DNA of 64,000 nucleotides, taken from NCBI GenBank assembly GCA_020436935.1, contig JAGQWX010000024.1:1-64000 (forward strand). Direction: 5' to 3'. Positions 17,026 through 23,617 of this stretch are shown here, piece by piece (the first letter of the stretch is position 1; every line of letters begins with the position of its first letter). The DNA is from Saprospiraceae bacterium (lineage in GTDB: Bacteria; Bacteroidota; Bacteroidia; Chitinophagales; Saprospiraceae). The translations under genes were made by a program, and so were the position numbers. Below the pieces are notes generated by a model. The model had not been told where the DNA came from. It did no database searches and saw only the letters and a list, made by a program, of their open reading frames with translations.

Positions 17026-18933
17026 TCAATAATAGCTACCCATATAATTCCAGGCAGAATCCATGGCAGATTTGCTTTCAAAGTAGTCAAGCAAATCGCT
17101 GAAAAGTTGATTTTTACCGAGAGTCGCACTATCGCCTATGATATTGAGGGCCAATTTCGCCCTGGTCATGGCTACGTTGAGTCTACGTTCATCGGCAAGA
17201 AATCCAATCTCGCCTCTGTCGTTTGACCTGACCAGGGAAATATAAATGACATCTCTTTCCTGACCCTGAAATCCATCAATGGTATTGGCTTCAATCTCCA
17301 GGTCGAGGAGTTCTTTTTCTTCTTCCAGTGATTGGGTGATGAATTTTACTTGCTCAGCATATGGACTGATGATGCCAATGGAAGCTCCCAAAAGCGATTC
17401 TCTATTGGCCAGAAGGTGTTCTCTAATGATAAAAAATTCACCTTCATTGAGAAAACTCCTGCTTTCCGGATTTTGCTTTTCTTCAAAACCGGCCCCTGCT
17501 GTATCAATGAATGACAAAGGCAAAAGGTTGCGCAATGTCTTTTCTTTATTTGCTGTATGCGACTGAAGCTTGCCCTGGTAAAATTTATCATTTGAAAAGC
17601 TCATGATCAAATCATTCATCCTGTACTGAATATTGAGCAAATAAGATTGTGGGGTCAAGACACTGAGTTTATCGAGCAGTGTCTTATCCAGGCCCATCTG
17701 TACAGCATTCCTGCTTTTGACTGTTGGGGGCAGTTGCTTATGATCACCGACCAGGATGTGTCTTTTACCTTTCAGAAGGGCAACCCAGGACTCCGGCTCG
17801 AGGGATTGACTGGCCTCATCTATGATGACTGTATCGAATACCAGGTTGGCCAGGTCGTCATTTGCAGCGCCGATTAAAGTAGAGACAACCACTTTGGCAT
17901 TTCCAACGATGTCTTTGCTCAATTTGAGTTCAAGTTCTCTGGCCCACTTCCTCAATTCTCTTGCTTCCCTTTTCAGCGCGAATCTTTCCTCTCGTTCTAC
18001 GTGGCCAAATTGCCTTTTGAATTTTCCCGCTAACTTCTCTGCCTCTTCTGCCTGGATTTTTACTTTTTTGATGTGTTGCCAATCGGTATTGGCCTTGGCT
18101 TTTTCTTCAAGCGTCAAATGCATGACTTTGTCACCAATCCTGGTCACATTGCCGATGCGGAGGGTATCAATGTTTTGTTCGCTGATTTTTTCTGCAAGAA
18201 GGTCTACAGCATTGTTGGAAGGAGCACAGACCAAAATCCGCTTTTCCTTCATTGCCAATTGTCTGATCATTGCGACGATGGTCGTTGTTTTGCCGGTTCC
18301 GGGGGGACCATGTATGATAGAAACATTGTCTGAATTCAGGCAAGATCTGATTGCAAATTGTTGAGCATCATTGAGATATGGGGGCAACATTATCTCCTGG
18401 TCAGAGGTTGAATAAGGATTGTCCTGATACAATTCATGAACGAGCAAAGACTTAAGCCGTACGACGCTTTCTTCCTTTGATAAAAGTGCCTGTTCCAATG
18501 TTTCCTTCATCACCTTATAAGGACGTTCATCATAAACCAATTCAACACCGGTCAGGCCTTTCTCGGGTATGTCATCTTTGTCCAAACCACCGTTTTGAAG
18601 AATGATCCTCATTTTGTTATTCCTCAACCATGAGACCACGCCCGAAAACTCGACTTTCTCGTTCCCCTGCACATTGAAGAGTGAAACCCCTACCCCTTCC
18701 TTGATCCGATGGTGTCCCGATGATTGTTCCGATCTTGTGATTTCTACTTCCAAATATTCACCAATGGTATACCTCTTGGACATGATGTTCACCGGATACC
18801 AGGCAAAGCCATTATCCACCTTTTGGCGCACAGTACTTGAGGCAATGACTGACTTAAAATAGTTTTCTTCTTCAGATCGCTCACACTCCACAGCCTCCTG
18901 TAAGGCTTTGAAATAAACTTGCTCTTTGGTCAT
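17026..18933 (-). CDS. Superfamily 1 UPF1/SMUBP2-like helicase
   Basis: A 635-residue RNA/DNA helicase of the UPF1-like group. Visible motifs in order: Q-like region LNDAQQFAIRSCL; Walker A GPPGTGKTTT (residues 209-218); Ia LVCAPSNNAVDLLAEKI; motif II VIIDEASQSLEP; motif III LVGDHKQLPPTV; IV NIQYRMND; V/VI EANTIDGFQGQERDVIYISLVRSN and LNVAMTRAKLALNIIGD. The first 130 residues form an oligonucleotide-binding beta region as in SMUBP2. Its ATG overlaps the stop of the upstream unknown gene by 4 bp (ATGA), so the two are probably co-translated. Whether it works with that protein or is only co-transcribed is open. Confidence 0.92.
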   Translation of the reverse strand: MTKEQVYFKALQEAVECERSEEENYFKSVIASSTVRQKVDNGFAWYPVNIMSKRYTIGEYLEVEITRSEQSSGHHRIKEGVGVSLFNVQGNEKVEFSGVVSWLRNNKMRIILQNGGLDKDDIPEKGLTGVELVYDERPYKVMKETLEQALLSKEESVVRLKSLLVHELYQDNPYSTSDQEIMLPPYLNDAQQFAIRSCLNSDNVSIIHGPPGTGKTTTIVAMIRQLAMKEKRILVCAPSNNAVDLLAEKISEQNIDTLRIGNVTRIGDKVMHLTLEEKAKANTDWQHIKKVKIQAEEAEKLAGKFKRQFGHVEREERFALKREARELRKWARELELKLSKDIVGNAKVVVSTLIGAANDDLANLVFDTVIIDEASQSLEPESWVALLKGKRHILVGDHKQLPPTVKSRNAVQMGLDKTLLDKLSVLTPQSYLLNIQYRMNDLIMSFSNDKFYQGKLQSHTANKEKTLRNLLPLSFIDTAGAGFEEKQNPESRSFLNEGEFFIIREHLLANRESLLGASIGIISPYAEQVKFITQSLEEEKELLDLEIEANTIDGFQGQERDVIYISLVRSNDRGEIGFLADERRLNVAMTRAKLALNIIGDSATLGKNQLFSDLLDYFESKSAMDSAWNYMGSYY

Positions 18934-20414
18934 TTTGAAATCTTGATCATCAGTAGGTTCCAGACTTGCTCATAGGGCAGGATTTCTGGAAAAATGTTTT
19001 CATTTTCTATGATTACATCCTTTTTTGACATCTTATTAAGTATAGGAGCTGCATGTGCTTTGGTTCTTACAGGGTGAAAACTGCATTTGGACATCACTTC
19101 AAGTAATCTAATAAAACATTGCGAGCGGAAAGTTTCGTCATCCCTTAAGTATCTGTACTTGAATTGTGATAGCGATTCTATGATGTCAATGACTCTATTA
19201 AAATTATTCCTTTCTATAAGATAAAAAATCTCAATGATTCTGAATGGTAAATTCATGGATCTTTTATCTTGGAGGAGCTGTTTATTCCTTCTGAAAAACT
19301 GCGCAGATGTAATGTATTTAACAGATGTATTCGCATTTAATTTTAATTCCAGGACATCTTTATTGATGGAGAAATATGCCATACGCAGTTCCCATATGGG
19401 CTTTTCATTAGGAAAGGCGTTTAAAGCCTTTGAAGAAAATATGGTTTCAATAATGTCAACACATTTTTGAAAATTCCCCTTAACACTATTGGCAATAAAA
19501 TAGTAATGATTGATCAACAACCAAAATCGATTTCCAAATGTTAACCAGCTCAATAGGTGTTCACACATGTAAATGGCATCATTGATTTTACCTAAAAATA
19601 GATAAGCCATTAACCTGTACAGTTGTATCGTCCAATTCATCGCTTTGTCAGAAAAAGGAAAAGCTTTGAAATATTCTTCAGCTTCAATCATTAAACGAAG
19701 TAGCTCTTCATATTTGTTTTCAACAACAAGTGGATACGCTCGTAAATCGTATCCAAAAGAATGGATATCATAACTTGTGGTTTGTTTTTGAAAACCTTTT
19801 AAAACTTCGCACAATTCTTTGACTCTTTCTAATTGTTCTCTTTTGGGATTCAACTTGTGATTTATATAAATATTCGAAATTTCGCCATTGATTATCATTG
19901 TTTTGCTAATAAATTGATAATCCCGGCCGGAGTCTTCCATTATTTTCCTGTACCTCAACATCAACTTTGTATTGGGATTTACAAAGGCATAATAACTGTG
20001 TAAGTCGGATGATAACATTGAAATTAGAAATGCAAAATCATAATTTTTTGCTTGCTTAATTAATTTTTCAGCAATTTTTACATATACATCGTTAAGTGAA
20101 GTGTGCTTTAATACGAGAGATGTAATGTACTGCTTCATAGCCATTATCGCAAAGTCATTTCGTTCTTTAGGGTTAAAGCGCTCTGAAATGTTAAAAAAAA
20201 GTTCATCCATAATTCTTTTATTGAACCTTGACTTGAGCTTCCTGAAATTGTCATAATTTTCATCATCACCATATATCTCCTGAGAAAGAATCCTATCATT
20301 TAAACCATCAGGTCTTTCTGTGGCTTTCATAAGTTCAAATGACTTTTCACCCAAAAAAAACGAATAAGGATCCCGGACGAATTTCCTTTGATACAGCTCT
20401 GCGTAGGACAACAT
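18930..20414 (-). CDS. Uncharacterised helical-repeat (TPR-like) protein, AT-rich
   Basis: A 494-residue soluble protein I cannot name. It has no signal peptide or membrane span. The N-terminal third has LRKLKSRFNK-type helices (YDNFRKLKSRFNKRIMDELFFN). The rest is a series of helical hairpins with spaced aromatic and small residues (YEELLRLMIEAEEYFKAF, WTIQLYRLMAYLFLGKINDAIYMCEHLL, LLINHYYFIANSVKGNFQKCVDIIETIF), which suggests tetratricopeptide-like repeats. Base composition is visibly lower in GC than the helicase gene it overlaps by 4 bp. Upstream lies a long inverted repeat and, divergently, a 24-codon ORF. By analogy, TPR proteins beside small ORFs can be peptide receptors, but this is only inference. 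Confidence 0.6.
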   Translation of the reverse strand: MLSYAELYQRKFVRDPYSFFLGEKSFELMKATERPDGLNDRILSQEIYGDDENYDNFRKLKSRFNKRIMDELFFNISERFNPKERNDFAIMAMKQYITSLVLKHTSLNDVYVKIAEKLIKQAKNYDFAFLISMLSSDLHSYYAFVNPNTKLMLRYRKIMEDSGRDYQFISKTMIINGEISNIYINHKLNPKREQLERVKELCEVLKGFQKQTTSYDIHSFGYDLRAYPLVVENKYEELLRLMIEAEEYFKAFPFSDKAMNWTIQLYRLMAYLFLGKINDAIYMCEHLLSWLTFGNRFWLLINHYYFIANSVKGNFQKCVDIIETIFSSKALNAFPNEKPIWELRMAYFSINKDVLELKLNANTSVKYITSAQFFRRNKQLLQDKRSMNLPFRIIEIFYLIERNNFNRVIDIIESLSQFKYRYLRDDETFRSQCFIRLLEVMSKCSFHPVRTKAHAAPILNKMSKKDVIIENENIFPEILPYEQVWNLLMIKISK

Positions 20415-20427
20415 AAATATTTGATTT

Positions 20428-20469
20428 AACTATAAAATTGATTTTCAATAATTTATCAATTATATAGTT
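20428..20469. repeat. 15-bp inverted repeat upstream of the helical-repeat gene
   Basis: AACTATAAAATTGAT (20428-20442) and ATCAATTATATAGTT (20455-20469) pair with one mismatch around a 12-nt loop. It begins 14 bp before the start codon at 20414 and lies downstream of the minus-strand -7 element, so it would be in the mRNA leader as a hairpin next to the ribosome-binding region, or act as a DNA operator. Confidence 0.7.
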
Positions 20470-20496
20470 GATTAAACACGACAAAAAGGTATGTCA

Positions 20497-20504
20497 CAAA
20501 GTTA
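20497..20504 (-). promoter_or_regulatory. Promoter -7 element for the helical-repeat gene
   Basis: The minus strand reads TAACTTTG here, a TAnnTTTG match 83 bp before the ATG at 20414. No clear -33 TTTG is seen at the expected distance. Confidence 0.4.
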
Positions 20505-20539
20505 CAATTTTATATAATATTATCGGCTAAAATGAGATG

Positions 20540-20547
20540 TACATTTG
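20540..20547 (+). promoter_or_regulatory. Promoter -7 element for the 24-codon ORF
   Basis: TACATTTG matches TAnnTTTG and is 21 bp before the ATG at 20568. It is divergent from the TAACTTTG element 36 bp away on the minus strand. The -33 region is not well conserved. Confidence 0.45.
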
Positions 20548-20567
20548 TATTGTAAAAGTTAATAACC

Positions 20568-20642
20568 ATGATAGATATTATTATAGACATATTGTTAGGA
20601 GGAGATTGCAGCATTGTTAAGGATCTTATTAACGGTTTCTAG
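20568..20642 (+). CDS. Putative small-peptide ORF, 24 codons
   Basis: ATG to TAG encodes a 24-residue peptide that begins MIDIIIDILLGGD, has a single Cys at position 14 and ends LINGF. A -7 promoter match lies upstream and a hairpin terminator follows within about 110 bp, so the unit is plausibly transcribed on its own. The hydrophobic N-terminal half ending in LLGG resembles a short double-glycine-type leader in outline, but is shorter than known leaders. It may also be a membrane-active peptide, or just the start of a non-coding RNA. No homologue is known to me. Translation is unproven. Confidence 0.35.
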   Translation: MIDIIIDILLGGDCSIVKDLINGF

Positions 20643-20682
20643 TCATTTTGCAATTTTTATGCTAAGAACAATTATAAATACA

Positions 20683-20700
20683 TTCTGGTTATCACCAGAA
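20683..20700 (+). other. Small hairpin after the 24-codon ORF
   Basis: TTCTGGT (20683-20689) and ACCAGAA (20694-20700) form a perfect 7-bp stem with a 4-nt loop. There is no T-run, so it is more likely an RNA structural element than a terminator. It lies between the ORF and the first 63-bp module. Confidence 0.55.
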
Positions 20701-20715
20701 ATGTAGAACAACAAA

Positions 20716-20778
20716 AGACGATGATTATACTATTTGGATACTAAAAGGGCTTAGTTTAAAGAAACGGCCCTTTTTCTT
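20716..20778 (+). terminator. 63-bp terminator module, copy 1
   Basis: An identical 63-bp sequence occurs again at 20843. Each copy contains the stem AAAAGGGC/GCCCTTTT (20743-20750 and 20767-20774) with a nested GTTT/AAAC pair, followed by TTTTTCTT. The stem is flanked by T or A runs on both sides, so it could stop transcription from both directions. The module also includes a short frame ATGATTATACTATTTGGATAC-stop of seven codons, probably incidental. Confidence 0.8.
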
Positions 20779-20842
20779 CAAATTTTTAAAGATATATATG
20801 CCTGCATCACCCCAAAATTGAGGAAATGATGTAGCACAAAAG

Positions 20843-20905
20843 AGACGATGATTATACTATTTGGATACTAAAAGGGCTTAGTTTAAAGAAACGGCCCTTT
20901 TTCTT
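20843..20905 (+). terminator. 63-bp terminator module, copy 2
   Basis: Base-for-base identical to the copy at 20716-20778 with 64 bp between them. The stem lies at 20870-20877 and 20894-20901. Similarity extends imperfectly upstream (GTAGCACAAAAGAG versus GTAGAACAACAAAAG), so the duplication was probably larger than 63 bp. This copy is about 100 bp beyond the minus-strand nucleoside-transporter stop and could serve that gene as well. Confidence 0.8.
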
Positions 20906-21007
20906 TTTATACCATTTTATAATCATACCTCTTAAGGTGAATTTGAATCTCAGGGCAAACAAGGGTTTTCAGAAACCTATCAATTCGCAAAATTCTTCTT
21001 CTTATCA

Positions 21008-22318
21008 TCAGGAATACATGACCCCAGCGATCACTGCCGTCAAAAAACAAGCTATTGTACCACCAATCAAGGCTTTGATGCCCAATTCTGTGAGGTTTTT
21101 CCTTTGTGATGGTGCCAATGCACTCACTCCACCAATCTGAATACCAATCGACGCAAAATTTGAAAATCCACACAAAGCATAGGTCGCAATCAGCACAGAT
21201 TTGGGATGTAGCGTAAATCCCGTTGTTGCACTTCGCATATCATTCAATTCCTTATAAGCTATAAATTCGTTGATCACCGTCTTCTGTCCAAGAAGCTGGC
21301 CAACGGTAAGGATGTCTTGAGAAGGAGTGCCAAGCAGCCAGGCAATGGGTGAAAAAATAACACCCAGCAGGTAGGTAAAATCAAATCCTTTGAATCTGCC
21401 ATCTGTAGAAGTTACCACAAAATCATTCAGACCAGTCCAGCTACCCACAAACTTGATCAACACCTGATTGGCAAGTGCCACAAGAGCTGTGAATACCAGC
21501 AACATTACACCGACATTGACAGCCAGACGCAAACCATCAGTAGTACCTGTTGCAATAGCATCGAGCACATTAGTTGCATCCATTTTCTCCATTTTCATCT
21601 GTTGGTCGATGGACTTTTCTTCTGTTTCAGGCACCAGCATTTTTGCCGCAACTATGGCAGCTGGTGCAGAAATAATAGATGCTGTGAGCAAATGTTTGGC
21701 AAAATATAACCGCATCTGAGGATCGTCTCCTCCCAGGAAACCAATATAAGCAGCAAACACGCCACCAGCGATGGTAGCCATGCCACCTGTCATCAAACAC
21801 ATGATTTCAGAACGGCTCATGCCATTGAGATAGGGCTTAACTACAAGGGGAGCTTCTGTCTGTCCGATAAACACATTTGCAGCGGCGGCAAGACTTTCCG
21901 GGCCAGACAATCCCATCGACTTAGCCATTACCCAGGCCATGGCATAGACTATTTTTTGCAGTATGCCAAAGTAGTACAACATGGACGACAAAGCCGAGAA
22001 AAACACAATGGTCGGCAATACCTGGAATGCAAAGATATACCCAAAAGTGGATGTATCCGAGACGAGTCCGGAGAACAAAAACTCTGCTCCTGCCTGAGCA
22101 AACCGCAATGTTTTTTCAAACATGGAGGCAATCCAGTCAAAAATAAGAGACACAAATGGCACCTTGAGGATCATTAAGGCCAGTACGATCTGAAGGGCTG
22201 TACCCATGCCCACAACTTTCCAGGAAATCTTTTTTCTGTTACTGCTTAAAAGGTAACTGATGGCCAGTAATCCTGCCATGCCCAAAATTCCCCTTCCTAA
22301 ATTTTCAAGAAACTCCAT
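21008..22318 (-). CDS. nupC: Concentrative nucleoside transporter (NupC/CNT family)
   Basis: An inner-membrane cation-coupled nucleoside symporter of 436 residues. The CNT signatures are visible: FVFQ-like YIFAFQVLPTIVFFSALSSMLYYFG, GLSGPESLAAAANVFIGQTEAPLVVKPYL (the substrate and ion loop) and MTGGMATIAGGVFAAYIGFL. The second half repeats with YKELNDMR, IATYALCGFSNFASIGIQIGG (matching the family CGFAN segment) and a final hydrophobic helix. About ten membrane spans can be drawn. The divergent neighbour is a uridine kinase, a logical pair for nucleoside salvage, with 142 bp between the starts. Confidence 0.95.
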   Translation of the reverse strand: MEFLENLGRGILGMAGLLAISYLLSSNRKKISWKVVGMGTALQIVLALMILKVPFVSLIFDWIASMFEKTLRFAQAGAEFLFSGLVSDTSTFGYIFAFQVLPTIVFFSALSSMLYYFGILQKIVYAMAWVMAKSMGLSGPESLAAAANVFIGQTEAPLVVKPYLNGMSRSEIMCLMTGGMATIAGGVFAAYIGFLGGDDPQMRLYFAKHLLTASIISAPAAIVAAKMLVPETEEKSIDQQMKMEKMDATNVLDAIATGTTDGLRLAVNVGVMLLVFTALVALANQVLIKFVGSWTGLNDFVVTSTDGRFKGFDFTYLLGVIFSPIAWLLGTPSQDILTVGQLLGQKTVINEFIAYKELNDMRSATTGFTLHPKSVLIATYALCGFSNFASIGIQIGGVSALAPSQRKNLTELGIKALIGGTIACFLTAVIAGVMYS

Positions 22319-22460
22319 ATCGTTGACTCGCTTTGGTTAGATTGCAAAAAATGCGGTTCAGAATTTATCTATCGTCCGACCATCATTTTATTGCTATTTT
22401 GGCCTGAAAATATCGAATAATATTTAATTTTTGCAAATAGATTTTTCAAAACAGATAACT

Positions 22461-23084
22461 ATGTCATTATTGATTGGTATTTCGGGGGGCAGTGGCTCAG
22501 GTAAAACCTCATTTATCAACGAATTGTGTGCACAATTTGACAAAAATGAAATTTGTGTCGTCTCCCAGGATGACTATTACAGAAACCGCAGAGAAATTGC
22601 TACAGACGACAATGGCATCACCAACTTCGATGTACCTGAAGCTTTTTATCTCGATGAATTTGCACGGGATATCAGACTTCTGAAATCAGGCAGGGAAGTC
22701 ACCCGCCAGGAATACACTTTCAACAACAGCGAAAAGGATCCCAGGATGTTGATATTTTCACCTGCTCCAATTATAGTTATTGAAGGCTTGTTTGTTTTTC
22801 ATGAAAGGGACATTTTCGACCAGCTCGATATGAAATTGTTGATCAATGCCAAAATCAGTGATAAAATCATTAGAAGGATTCACCGCGACAGAATAGAAAG
22901 AAATTATCCTTTGGAGGATGTATTGTACCGCTATCAGAATCACGTACTTCCTGCTTATGAAAAGTACATCTATCCTTACAAGGACGAAGTTGATTTGATT
23001 GTCAATAACTCAAAAAATTACAGCATGGGGCTAACCATTGTTGCTGGATATTTAAAAAACTACCTCTCTTTTTTGAAAATTTAG
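22461..23084 (+). CDS. udk: Uridine kinase
   Basis: Phosphorylates uridine and cytidine in pyrimidine salvage. The 207-residue product begins SLLIGISGGSGSGKTSFINEL (P loop), then VVSQDDYYRN (the conserved uridine-binding DDYY), NFDVPEAFYLDEFARDIRLL (DxP motif), IVIEGLFVFHERDI, and RRIHRDRIERNYPLEDVLYRYQNHVLPAYEKYIYPYKDEVDLIVNN, which is the lid and late conserved region. The ATG at 22461 fits the family start; a TTG ten codons earlier sits in an AT-rich promoter-like stretch. It overlaps the convergent membrane protein gene by 4 bp. Confidence 0.95.
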   Translation: MSLLIGISGGSGSGKTSFINELCAQFDKNEICVVSQDDYYRNRREIATDDNGITNFDVPEAFYLDEFARDIRLLKSGREVTRQEYTFNNSEKDPRMLIFSPAPIIVIEGLFVFHERDIFDQLDMKLLINAKISDKIIRRIHRDRIERNYPLEDVLYRYQNHVLPAYEKYIYPYKDEVDLIVNNSKNYSMGLTIVAGYLKNYLSFLKI

Positions 23085-23617
23085 TTTGACCCGGTGGTTT
23101 TCCATTTGCTGTACTGCAAGCCTAACAGATAGATCAAAAGCGAAGGAATTGCAATGTAAAACAATTCACTGAGCAAGACTTCCAGACCCCATTTGGAGAA
23201 AAAACGCTCAATTCCTATGGGTGAGACTTTGATGGGCCGCCAAGGGAAAAAGAATCTGGCATTCTCGACGGGAATAAAAAAGCCAACTCCCCTACCCCCA
23301 CTTGTCATGGCATCCAGAATTCCGTGAGAGACCGTACACATAAAGAAGAAAATAAACCTAGTTTTGAACTTTCCATGTTTTCTTGTCGCTGAAGACAAGA
23401 TCCATGCAAAAATCAGCGCAAAAATGATGGAATGCGTCAATCCCCGATGTCCAAGCCAGGATTCGTAGGGAATACCGAATCCAAAACTTATGACATCCAA
23501 ATCAGGCATCATTGAAGCCAGAACCCCGGCTCCAATAATCGTCCTGTTTTTTTCTTCTTTTGGTAAAAATGCGGAAAAGGAAGACGCCAAAATCCCATGT
23601 CCGAAAATGGAAGCCAT
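23081..23617 (-). CDS. YdjM-like membrane-bound metal-dependent hydrolase (DUF457 group)
   Basis: A 178-residue membrane protein. The family residues are His-rich: ASIFGHGILASSF, the acidic SMMPDLDVISFGFGIPYESWLGHRGLTHSIIFALIFAW (Asp-Asp-His-Arg-Gly-His-Ser) and TVSHGILDAMTSGGRG. Three to four hydrophobic helices run through it. In E. coli YdjM-like proteins respond to DNA damage, but the reaction is not known. Its ATG at 23617 overlaps the previous stop of the large propeller gene by one base (TAATG on the minus strand), so it is translationally coupled to that gene. It is convergent with udk. Confidence 0.88.
   Translation of the reverse strand: MASIFGHGILASSFSAFLPKEEKNRTIIGAGVLASMMPDLDVISFGFGIPYESWLGHRGLTHSIIFALIFAWILSSATRKHGKFKTRFIFFFMCTVSHGILDAMTSGGRGVGFFIPVENARFFFPWRPIKVSPIGIERFFSKWGLEVLLSELFYIAIPSLLIYLLGLQYSKWKTTGSN

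Noticed and set aside
17822-18364. 180-codon frame antisense to the helicase gene
   Set aside because: The helicase motifs on the other strand are complete; the antisense translation is Ser/Leu-rich shadow sequence.
20721-20744. Seven-codon frame repeated in both terminator modules
   Set aside because: Too short and inside the terminator module; duplication of the module explains its second copy.
20415-20905. Retron or attC/integron cassette
   Set aside because: There is no reverse transcriptase, integrase or attC-like core site (GTTRRRY) next to the repeats.
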